NCBI GenBank assembly: GCA_012845835.1
Contig: JABAKD010000021.1
Span: 14,262,978 to 14,326,977, forward strand
Source: Undaria pinnatifida
Lineage: Eukaryota > Sar > Phaeophyceae > Laminariales > Alariaceae
Direction: 5' to 3'
DNA length: 64,000 bases
The notes beneath the pieces are model-generated. The model searched no databases. It was not told the origin of the DNA and worked only from the letters and a program-made list of their open reading frames with translations. Positions 47,401-58,700 of the stretch are shown in pieces. The translations under genes and the position numbers were made by a program. Position 1 is the first letter of the stretch, and each line of letters opens with the position of its first letter.

Positions 47401-47489
47401 TTCAACAGAGGCAGTTTTTTTTTAATTGGCATGATTTTTTTATGCATACCCCTTGATTGAGTAGGAATCGTTCGGATGATGCTCTTTGG
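44476..47489. other. No gene seen
   Basis: 3 kb without a supported gene. The longest frame (45986-46465, minus) overlaps an equally open plus frame (46069-46338) and neither has a recognisable motif. T-rich runs occur at 46998-47012 and 47098-47110. Confidence 0.5.
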
Positions 47490-47765
47490 ATGAACGCTGT
47501 CATGACGTGCACACAGCAAGGAGGAATGCGGGCTCATGTGTTAGTTCATGCGCGTACACGACATTGATGTATGATGTGTGTGACTGCAAAAAATCTACGA
47601 TATGGTAGGGTAAAACTATTGATATGGTTGACGGTCCTAATCTTTGATATGTTGGAATTTTGTCGTTATCATGACGTACACACAGGCAGGGGGAACGTTG
47701 GTTCACGCCTGTCCACGAGTCTGGTGTACGATTCGCTATTATTGTGTAGCATCTTTGAAGATTCG
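47490..47765. repeat. Two diverged copies of an ~85-bp sequence
   Basis: TGTCATGACGTGCACACAG..GGGGG-type sequence with GTTxxTTCA..CGTxCACGA..TGATGTATGA at 47498-47580 is repeated, more loosely, at 47667-47755 (TATCATGACGTACACACAGG and so on). No gene assigned. Confidence 0.4.
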
Positions 47766-47929
47766 GGGGAACCCTACAAGTATGGTGTTCTGAACGGACA
47801 AGAGGATGATCATTAGTGGTTTCTAATCGCATAATATTCGTCACCACGTGTGGGAGTGGGAAGAGCTCTGAGTGGCACTTCCTTCTTTTTTTTTTTTATT
47901 CAGTACTGTCATGTATATTTTTTACTCAT

Positions 47930-48865
47930 CTTCCCGGCCCGATGGCTCTCCGGGTTCCGTGACCTCTGTTTCCGTGAGTGAGCCAGCCATGTACCCGTGT
48001 ACGTGGGTAGTCAAACAAAGTATCGTTGAAGATACATTTTTTTTCGCGTTGCTTGCTTTGATGTCATGTCAAAAAAAGTAATTCGACCGAAAAATGCCAC
48101 AGCACCGCCCACAGAGCAATACGCCATTACTTGGCTTATAGTGGTAGCAACACTCGAAAAGTGGGTCATCAAAAAATAAACTTATATGTGTTCCAGGTAT
48201 AATTTTTTATCACCGACTTTGTAACAGCGATCTCCAGAGCTTTCCCGTATTCACGTACTACAAATATTACTCGTGGTATTCAAATAAACACCAACAACCC
48301 ATCATGACCATTCATGGCGTCTCCATCGCTCACGCTCCTGAACACGAAATATGACCTGAGAGGGAACCTTACACACGACGCTTCCTGCGTTGGTTATATA
48401 GTACTATACATGCCCATCGAGACGAAGGATAACGACACACAGCAGTAGAAGTAGCTACACGATCGGGCAAGCGCTTGGAAGCGACCTTCAACATCATCGT
48501 CGGGAAGAAATTAGAATTGCAAACTGGAAATAAATAACGCCAACTTGAAAACTATGCATTATAGGTAATTCGTTCAAGCCCTACATATATATGCTATGAT
48601 CCATGCATAGCTCGGGGAGTTTTTACCCAAATCAAACAGGCACCCGTCCCTTGTCCTGGTCAGCGTTTGTGCGCGTTCACGTCAGGGGGAAGAACGGTTA
48701 TGGCAGGGCGATGGGCGATGAAGCCGCCCCCCTGAAGACGGCGCTCGAACCAAGCTATTCAACCGAGAATTCCAGTTCCAAGAATAGCATACTGAGGCCA
48801 AGACTGACAACAAGTCCAGTACGAATCCCTCCAAAAACGTTCATCATGTCGTTAAGAGAGGGGTT
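47930..48865 (-). repeat. Inverted fragment of the tandem array (blocks E and B)
   Basis: Read on the minus strand this gives block B start (GGTCAGGAG..GCTTGGTTCGAGCGCCG..GCGCAC..) at 48865-48600, then block E-like sequence (48560-48030) including the TTCATATT and GGAGCGTGAGCGATGGAGAC region and GTGGGCGGTGCTGTGGCA. It is the only array piece outside 5.4-38.6 kb and is inverted and diverged. Confidence 0.65.
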
Positions 48866-49489
48866 GCTCTAAGTTTTTATTGTGCCTTTCTCTTCAAGGA
48901 ACTTTAATTATCAACGTCATGACAATGCCCGAAGACCGCTTCGAAAAAGCCTGCCTGAATTTCCAGATCATGTGCTTTAGATTACGATACTTTCTGTGGC
49001 TCTAACTGCTTTTTGTGGTGACAAAATGCCGACAGATACTGAACGCATCAACGTCACTTTGTATTTCACACTTCCACTTCCAGCTTCTGAAGAAGCCGTG
49101 GTCGTCGGTTTCATGCGTTCTCTTCCCGGGCTATATTCGTCAATTTGTTTTGCCCGCATAGGTTTCAGCAATCCCATTGCCCGTCAATTGTTCATTGTTT
49201 GTTGCTAACTCACGCTCTCGCGTTTTCAGCAAGTCAGTTTGGGCTCACGAAAAAGACCGCACGAATTTATACGAGCATGCACTCGGTGGTATTTGAACTC
49301 ACGGAACTGACCTATACTAGGCACAAGGAAAAGCTGATACGCCACCGGCGTGACCGACACAACGTTATACACTACCATAGACTCATTCCGAGAAAAACCC
49401 GCTCGATTGCAACCTCGTGTCCAAAAAATACGTAGTATTCCTATGGCTCTATTCACAGCTTTGACGTGAACTTTGGCGTGAGTACGTAA
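48866..49489. other. No gene called; one 70-codon frame
   Basis: A plus frame at 48996-49208 (starting GTG; ALTAFCGDKMPTDTERIN onward) and the overlapping minus frame are both open. It lies upstream of the LRR gene and could be an early exon, but the reading is not LRR-like and no matching phase-2 donor stands out. Confidence 0.35.
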
Positions 49490-49845
49490 ATATCATAAAA
49501 CTTTAAATACACACCTGCTGTGACTTCGAATATGTGAAACTCATCTTTGCAAGTTGTATGTGATACTCCGATCGCACGCATTGCGGGTTGTGTGTCTTCA
49601 TTAAGGATGTAGGTCGGCGACTCCCCTCGCAACTACAGTGTTGCTACTAGCGTCAGCGGGGTGATGTTGCTCAGTCTGTGCCCGAACACTAGAAAAAACG
49701 GTTCTAAGGAAGACAGAATCCGACAGCCTTGAAGGAAAAAAAAGGAGTACCTTTGGAACTCATCTTTTCAAGCTGTGTGTGATACTCCAGATCATGCGCA
49801 TTACAGGTTGCGTGTCCTCATTAAAGATATATCTATATATCGGCG
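49490..49845 (+). repeat. Family A fragments, two in tandem
   Basis: A diverged terminus with GTGATACTCCGATCGCACGC, the GGTCGGCGACTCCCCTCGCAAC block and GTCAGCGGGGTGATG at 49500-49740. The start block (CTCATCTTTTCAAGCTGTG, GATACTCC, GTGTCCTCATTAAAGATATA) is then repeated at 49755-49835. The G-rich body is absent. Confidence 0.75.
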
Positions 49846-52706
49846 TATTGTGCTACCTTACAGCGATTTCGAGGTATCGTTTTGATAGAATAAACCTTGG
49901 ATTAAAATCCAAGTTAATGCGCAGTCAATTCGAGCAGTCTATACGCACGAATAAGATGGGCACTGTGTAGTGATAATTTACGTCGAATCTTACGTCGAAT
50001 CTTTGATGAAAATTAGATGTGAATGTTATTTTGAGTTCGTTCAGGTTATCCCCCGTTGTCCCAGTATTTTACCGGACTACGGGCATTGGTACGTGGTGAT
50101 GAAGTGGTCATGCAACCCACCATGATGACTCTTCTTTTTCTTCCTTCTTGATTTTTTTTCCTGTTCCTCTCTTGTTTGCCTCAAGCGCCCTTTTCCAAGC
50201 TATCCCGGCTCATTCTTAGGATCACAAGCGATCCTAACGGACACTTTGGTGCCACATCTGAATATCTTTCCGCATAGAAGACAACCTCCACACAACCAAT
50301 GAGTTCACAGGCTATTCACATATGGAAACCGGTCATTAAGACCAACCGGTCATTAAAACCAACTTTTTTCAAACAAAGCGATAACTCTAACTTGAGACTC
50401 GTCACGCAGAGAAGACACATGGCAGATGATGTACAGACAAGGTACGGCTGGTGCCAATGCAATGCAGCTTTTATCACCAAAGCCAAACCTTTCGCTCGCC
50501 GTGCCGTTCCCGATCAAGCGTTTACTGCTGCCGATGTATACCTTGCAATCGCGGGTTTTGGCGCAAAAGCATATTTCACTATTTGGCTAGCATATGCTTC
50601 AAGGTTTTCTTGTCGTCAGTATAATTACACGCGTCTGATGACACCGGCGTCCTGGCAAAAGCACAAGTGGCTGCCTAGTTTTATGGGCACGCACTCAACT
50701 TGTTAGTTTTGCACTGGGTACCGCCTCTACGTAGCCGGCCGATTCATCGATTACGTGCCGCCTGTCAACCGTTTACCGTGTGTGGAATTTTAGAGTTTTT
50801 TTTTTTCACACGTTTGCTGCCTATTGTTGTCCCCGCCAAAAAATACTTGTATGTAGTCTATTCGAACCGTGCCACGAAAGAGATAGTAGTAGCACTTTTA
50901 TCCTGTTTGGGTTCCGAAATGATGGGATTTGGGTCCTCAACCCGCCTTAGCTCGAATTCGTCGGAACGTTTTTTCCCCCTCAAAACATGATCGTCTTAAG
51001 TAAAATGCTGTATGCAGTTACTGATAAGGATATATTCATCGGGATGCACGTTCAGGTTGCTCAACGAATGAATTTTGGCCTCGAGCGGTATAAAGCTCAT
51101 CAACCAACTGCTGTGAGGTGCCTCAGATGGTAAACAGTGCCCCTCGAACGTAGCATGCGTCATTCGTAATGCATTAGCTGTTGGGCGTTGATGAAAGGTT
51201 TTTAAGGGTTCTTGTTTGCGTGGGTCCCAACATGCGTGTTGACGTGCACCTTGGGTGCTGATGTCCGGTTTGGTTTCGTCGCATGGCAGATATAGCGCAC
51301 TCCAGAGAACCCCAAATAAGCGTCGAACACCCCGCCCAAGATGGTGCGGTTGTCCAAGACGCTTACGGCCTCGTTAGGGGCATCCTTCTGTATCGCGGTG
51401 AACGGTGAGCAAAACAATCCAAGTCGTTCTTTGTCGACTTTATTGCCATATATGTTGATTTGTGTGTTAATGCTACGTTATGGTTCGATAGAACAAATTT
51501 CGTGTACTGCGACCCTTCCGTGCCGAGGACGCCAAAAATACGGATAAAAAATAACACACCGACACCACGAAATCCAAAAAGGCCGTGCTGGCCGAGATGA
51601 GCTTCTCGGGGTGTTGTTATGGTGTAGTGTGTACTGGATAAACCTATCTCCCGTCGAAGAAGAAAACGATGGGGGGTTTTTGTTCTGGTGGACGACGTAA
51701 CGGGGTCCGTACATGTTGTGACAGGCATATCACGGTTCGCTGTACTAGATACTTGGGCATTTTGTTTTCGGGGTTTGGTGAGGATGTTTTTGACGTGGCC
51801 GTAGTAGAGGGCAAACTGCCGCCCATTCGCCCCCACCGACGAGAGCAGGTCTCGCGAGTTGATCAGCAAGACCGAGTCGAACACGAGCGAGTCGGAGTTC
51901 GTGCTGGAAGCGTCAGCAGATTGGCGTAGTCCGATCTAGACAGACGTCTGTGCCTCTCTGTTATCCCTCTTTCTCTCTCCTCTTTGTTTTGACGCCGTTG
52001 ATGGTGGAATCAACCTATGCGGGGTATTTCGGTGTGTGCTAGCCGCACCGATTTCCAGACGGAGAAGCAGATGATATAACGTTTCATCCTGATGCGCATA
52101 AATGAACGTGTTACTGAATCCATTTTTACAACAAATGCACGTGTGCCCTGCCTGCTTACCTGATCCGGTTGTAGGTCTCAACTCTTGCCTTTCGACATGT
52201 TCTCCGGACACAGACGTGTAAGTAAAAGCGTCCCATGTTTTTGTCGTTACTGAAGAGTGATGTTCAGATTAACCAGGAGCTATTAAAGACAGATGCGTAC
52301 CAGCGTTTCGATAATGTACTGTACCCGTACCGTCTTCAAGGAGAAATATCTCAAGAATGGTAGGGATTTCAACAGTTTACAATGTACAATGGTCCGATAG
52401 TCGATGTTTACAATGAATACTGTGCCTTAGGTTTGGGTGTGTATGTGTGACTAGACCTCTTGTCACGAAGGAAAATTGGCAAAATTTACATGGATGACTC
52501 AACGTCGACGGGTACCGAGAAATACTTGTGCGAGGCGCGCTGGTTGTCGGAGAACCCACGTTTTGAGTTGTCGTTGACATCTCTCTCATGCCAAAGCTAC
52601 TTGCTCGCACGGCAACGGTACACCCAGCTACCCGAATACGTCACGAGCGTATCTCTTGCAATATCATTGACCATCCTGATTCCCTCCTGGTTGCTTTACA
52701 TTTCAG
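49846..52706. other. No gene called; first exon of LRR gene may lie here
   Basis: Open frames of 135 codons (50299-50706, plus) and 173 codons (51363-51884, minus) have no recognisable domain. The missing 5' exon(s) of the LRR gene, normally with a signal peptide and ending in phase 2, should be in or before this stretch, but I could not identify them. The acceptor of the N-cap exon is at 52705-52706. Confidence 0.45.
51289..51402 (-). pseudogene. Possible minus-strand LRR pair, decayed
   Basis: The minus strand reads FTAIQKDAPNEAVSVLDNRT then ILGGVFDAYLGFSGVRYI. This fits L.aIqkDAFnel.sL..L followed by N.L..L.GGVFDaL.G...v.yI with substitutions and small gaps. Splice sites are not convincing. 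It is opposite in direction to the LRR gene that starts 1.3 kb away. Confidence 0.3.
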
Positions 52707-52796
52707 AAATTGGACTGACTGCGGGCTTACCGACGCGGACCTTCCCGACATCAAGACGTGTTTCGACAGTATTGGACGCAGCGGCATCATCTATAT
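52707..52796 (+). CDS. LRR gene: N-terminal cap exon (90 nt)
   Basis: Acceptor TTTACATTTCAG, donor GTATGT. It encodes NWTDCGLTDADLPDIKTCF then DSIGRSGIIY plus a split codon. The two Cys and the CGLTDADLP motif before the first LRR are typical of an LRR N-cap. Splicing to 54685 completes an Ile codon, giving IIYI-DLSRN in perfect LRR register. The frame is also open upstream to 52588, so the acceptor call depends on the pyrimidine-rich TTTCAG. No cap exon exists in copy 1. Confidence 0.75.
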
Positions 52797-55700
52797 GTAT
52801 GTTTCCCTGTTTTATGAATGAGGGCAAGTAAATTGTAATCACCGAGACTTGACGCAATATTGTGGGGAAAATAACGACATCCAACACAGTTAGCCAAGCA
52901 TTGCCAGCGAGCCTTTTCAACAACGTTTAACGGAGCACATGGCGAAACCAACGGCGGCATAAGACGGTACGAAAGCGCTGGGCACCATGTTCTAAACACT
53001 GCTACCTCAAACTAAACTAGGTAACGAACCAAGAAGGTCTACATCAAACCTCAAACCAAGCAGTGCAAAAGATTCGAAAAGTTGAGTCTGACAGGAAATG
53101 CTCGCTGTGTATCCAACCAATGTCAACGCAAATCTCCTGCGACATACGGTGGCCTTGCTCATCTTTTAAATGAATTGTGAACGACAGGAGCCATATATCG
53201 ACATCGGAATCAGTCTTTGTTGATGTGCAGTCCCTTATCCCTGGTTAAACACGTATCTTGATGTTGATGCAGGGAAATCGAATACGCGACAAGATCAAGT
53301 TTGTTGCTTCACGCCGACGCACTGTGTCCAGGATATATTTCGGGACGTTGAATACGATTTACACTACCTAGCTTACCACAACCAGTATACAAGAAATGAT
53401 GTAGGAAACTTGACCAGGAATTGCTGTAGGTTGAACGGTCGGCTCGTACAACCAACCGTAGAGTACATCCTGCTCGGAGCATGAGCATTGTTCCGTGGTT
53501 ACGAGGGAAAGCACCGCCCATTTCTGTCGCTGCCCTTTTCCATTGTTTGGCCACGTTATCGCCGCTTTCAACCCAACTTCTTCCTTGTTGACTAGTGATG
53601 TTAACAGACACCTTGTCACCACCGCTCCAACTTTAAGCACAGAAACAAAGTCCGGAGGTGGGTCAGTGTTACGGTGGAGAGTCTCGTCAAGACGGGATTT
53701 GCCCTACATGTGCTACACATTTATAAACATTGGACCAGGTTTCCTGCGGGAAAATTTTATAACTTCGCGTTGCCCCGTCTCACCTGGTTTTCCCTTTTAA
53801 AGATCCTACGCGTGATTCACCATAAGGCTGCTCCGTTCAGTAATGAAACAGTGGTTTATCACGCCTTGTGCGTGGCCAGATTCCACCGCAAACAATAAAG
53901 TGATGAGCGTCGCTGTCACGGGTGCAGAACATCATAAGCAGCGATGAGCCGCATGTACGGAGCAGCATATTTATACTTACCATTGGGATATTTTAATTCA
54001 CGTCGCAGGGCGGGAAAAACAATCGGGTCTCACCTCTTGGTGAGTGTATGCCAACATAGATGTAAAAAACTAAATATTGTTTGGTTTTGTTGGTGAGTCA
54101 TGGTTAACGGAAATATAACCGCAACAGCGACGGGCCGTCGTGTCATTCTACGGGAAATTCATCCGGAGGGTCTTTTTGAGCGCCAAACACTTCCTAGAAT
54201 ATGTTTTGGGATCAATAAATTGCGACATGAGTGGGACAAAAATGCGTCCTTATCCCTCACGCAGAACGGTCATGCAGAGGTTCCGGAACCATTAATCTGT
54301 GGAACCCGTCTTCAACCTCCCTTATTTCCACGTGGGTAGTCCCTGTTGAATATGGCCGACGCCGCTATCGTAGTGGTACTCCGCATTTCTTCTCTCTGGA
54401 GCCGAAAGAGGTGTGCTCGTGATTGCAAATACACCACGCTGCATTAAAAGGAGACGGCGTCCGTGCATGATCCCCGGGAGCCAGTGAACAACTGAGATGT
54501 CAGACGACTTGTTTAAATTGTCTTCGGTCGGCTAAGGACATGACTTTGTCTTTGAACCACGCAACAGCCGTCTTTTGCACCTCTTGACCTTTTTTCCCGC
54601 GCTTCCATGTTGATGACGTTTCTTCTTCGCCCCTTTGACGGCATCTCTCTTCCTGCCTCCAACGCGGTTCATGCCATTCTGCAGCGACCTGAGTCGGAAC
54701 GACTTGACGACGATACCGGCTGACATGTTCGAGTCCATGGGCGCTCTGGAGACGCTGTGAGTGTCGCTTCCCGTCTCGCCGTCTAGCCTTACATTGGAGT
54801 AAGCGGCGCTTTCAATTTCAAGGTTGATGCGGGACGGGAGACATTTCCGGGGGAATAGTTACGTTTTTTCTTGGTTAATGTCATTTGGACCAGGTCCCGA
54901 AGCGTGCTTTGCGCGCTCAAAACAAGGTGGAATGTGCATCGCAATCAAACCCTTGTTATGCCCTCCGCGTTCCGTTGTAAACCGCTAATACGAAGGGGTG
55001 GTCTTCAAAGATGAGGTAGTGCCGTTCACAGAGGAAGTGATAGCGGTGCAGTAGGTAAACCTGCCAACGTGGTTGAAACCGTGCGCATGCGTCTCGAAAA
55101 AACAAATTTCAATCCAATATCTCAGGGAAATGTCAACCGCACTCATGATAGTTAGGCGTGGTGGACAGGTTTGTATTTGGTTGTAGGCACGATAGAATAA
55201 TAGTGTGTTTTTTGTAGATATAAGAGAACCGTGACCCAAGCACATTTTTCTCATTCCTCTGCATACACATTTGTTTGCTGCCCTGATCAACAATGATCAC
55301 CAATATTAACGATGCGAGAGGGCCGTTTGGCTCACAAGCTGCTTGGAAGAAGTTTACGAATTATCCTGTCTGACAGCAACCGCTGTGAACCTTGACCTAC
55401 CCCGCTTTTCCACATGACACTCAGCAGCAGCACTTCCGTCTCTTCGCGCTACGACATCCTGTGGGTATACCGTTATTTTCCGACAAGGCGAATGCTTCGT
55501 ATAAAAAAAAGAGTCGTCCCACGAGGGAGGGTGCGTCTTTTTAGGTTGAACAATCCTCAGATGTGGCCCTATCGGTTAGATAATCCTTCAACAAAACGAT
55601 TGTCACAATATCACCCGCGAAATATTCACTGTACTGTATAGTTGTTGTCTTGAAAGCGCGCTGTCGATGACGTTGTGTGGTTCGGATTGTAGACGCTTCG

Positions 55701-58700
55701 ACGTGAATAAACGGTGGCTGATCTCCAGGGTGAGCCAATACGTGCTTCTGGGTCTCCGTCACCTATGTTTCCCTGTCTGTCGTTCTGTTGACGCTACCGT
55801 CGTTGTTGGCAGGTACTTATCCGAAGGCAAAATCTCGACAATCGACGAGGACGCCTTCCAGCCTTGCGCGTCATCCTGGAGTTAATGCGAGTATAGGGTT
55901 TGGTAAGGGAGCGAAGGATATGGCCGGGAGCGTACGTCTCGCCTGAATCGTCAGAAAATCGGATTCAGCGTCGCTAGGCCCCACGCTGTAGGATACGATG
56001 GCGTGCACAAATGTCGAATTACTTGACTGAAACCAAACGTTGTTGTAAGCAGCTAGCAGAGCATGCTGCTATCGTTGTTCCGCATCCGGTAACACGCCAA
56101 CCGCCAATGTTGTGGTCGTCCTCAAAACTCAAGGTTGTGGGTGTTCAAAAAATTGCCGCAATTTCCGCATTGCCGTAGACACAAGGCAAATTCCCCAGTC
56201 TTCCGGCGACGGTCGGATCACCTGGGGTCGCCATTTAGTACGCCAGCTAACCGTACACTGTCGCGAAGCCTTCGTTCTTAGCGAACACATATATTGCTGG
56301 TGATGAAAATGGAGTTCTCCACATTCTACATTGGAAATTCATGTATGTGCAAACTGGTACCTGCTTAGTGATTGTCACATCAGGGGAGTCAGCCATGAAC
56401 ATTTTGCACCTGTCAATATCCAGTCTCCCGTGTACAGCCGACATGCACAAATTGCGTCAAGTCCACAGCAAACCTTTTGTGTACTACGAATTGATACCAA
56501 GAAAAACTACGCAAACATCGCCGATACCTCGCCTGCGCGAAGTCGACCGTTCAAGCAGCCTCCCGGGCATCAGGTGTTTATCAAATTGCTTGAAGAATCT
56601 CGCAATGCATTGACGCGCTGTTGAAACTGACAGCAATCCGTGCACATGCTTCCTCAGGGCCGTATACGACAATCTGCTCGCGTCGATCGAAGCCAATCTC
56701 TTCGACAACTTGGGATCCTTGAGAGTCTTGTGAGTGCTGCATACCCGTACGGGGTATGCTATATATATGTCGTGGTTCGTTGTATGGAACCTGCACAAAG
56801 ACAACAGGTCGCCAACTCCTCCTCGTCCTTATCAGCAATAAATCAGATTGATATCACACGCCCACGGTGGTTTCCGCTGGTGCCGCAGTATGGCCATTGC
56901 GCGCCAGGCATTGCTCGCACCCCCAAAATTTGTTGTTCATGTCACGTATGCATCTAGATGATGGAAGTAGAGACAAGAGTAGATACCTACCTGCATCAGC
57001 GATCATATAATGTGATGCACTACAGGTTCTATCAAGTAGCCAATCAAGGCAACCCCACCCTCACGCACTCGTCGCGACTTCACGGTGGCGAATCTTGTTG
57101 GCAGGGTGGTGCAACCATGGCGCACCTGGCACAAGTCGTACGACTCAAATTTTGCACGTTATGTCCCAGTATCGTATAAAAATATATATATTTAGACCGC
57201 AATACTACAGTATATATCTGTCACCAACAAGGTGAGAGCGCATTTTTCACAGAACCCCAATGCTCGTAGAAGTAGTCTATAATTAAAAGTAACGTGTCTC
57301 TAATGAAGGTGGACTATTTTGCACACGTGTTGCAATAGTAACATGATTCAGTAATCGAACGCCAAGAAATAGTATCAGGCGGTAGGTAGCGCATAGAGTA
57401 GACAAACTTGATGCACGTTTTGTGTTACAACCAAGGCGGGCCCGCAGCATGCATCATGAAAAATAGATTATTTCACTCTAGCCATCAAGTCACACTAGTT
57501 CGCTCGAGACAAGACTGCATTGTTGCCCCAACCGCGGACCAAGGTTTGTCATCAAGGGGGAAGCCCGCGAGAGCTACCCCACTGACGGCAGATATATTTA
57601 TATACCGTCACGAGAACCTCTTATCAATGTAGTCGATGACATAGGAGCTTGTCCTGAAGAACACGCACATCCATGTACAGCCCTTTATCAACTCACAGCA
57701 GCAGCTTGCAGATCGGACTTTGTTGGTGATAAATGTCATTAACTCAATTCAGTCAGTACAACCTCCAACCATCACATAATATAGTAAAAAGTTCGTGTAA
57801 CGTAGTCTCTGAGCAGAACAAATCAACCGATCGAAGTTGATATTGCGCCCATTATCGCCAGACACGCCGGGAAGGGCTCTGACAACTACGTACCACAATA
57901 TACTATATCCGTATGATCGTTCATACTCCGAGTAGTTTGCAACACCAGCCATACGTAATTACATCACCACAATAGAAGTAATTTACGATTCTACAGCAGT
58001 ACGTACACACACAGCGATATATTGCACCACGTACCTGGCAGTGGACTATCGTTTTAACGATGTGATCAGAGAATAGATGTGATGACAAAACAAATCAGCA
58101 CTCTACCTCATTGTTTGACGAATGACAGGAGGGGGCCATTCCACTGTTTAACCGACGGCCATTTCAAATAATTCACTTTGACTGACGATAAAATACTAGA
58201 TTTTAGTACTAAACAATCGATTTGACACCCTAGAGACCTCTAGGCATTTTCCCTTGGCTGGCCATCTCGTTGTCGAGTGCTGCGGGGGCAGGACAGCAAT
58301 ACCACCAACTTTGTCTTTTTTTACGTACTTGCAGCAACTGCAGTCTATAACATCGCCCACCGATGTGCATGACGCACCGCTTCAAACGTTGCGCCAGATG
58401 CCATTGTTTATCGACCTCCGGATTGTGGGTATCACTTAGCAAGTTCCAAATGCCGGATTTGGCAAAAAGAAACCCTCATATGGCTAGCTTGGCGGGCTAC
58501 TCCAGCGTAATACTCAGGTTGATCCGCAATATTTGCATGAGCCCAAAGTTGCTTGCGCTTGGCGTGTCATTGCAAGCACGCGACGAGCTGCACCCGAGAC
58601 TGGTCCCGGGGGGCTGTTTTACTTTCTTCTACAAAGTCCCGAGGTGACCGCGATTCCTGAAACAGACATGCTTCAATCCATATACTCCGTATATAACACA

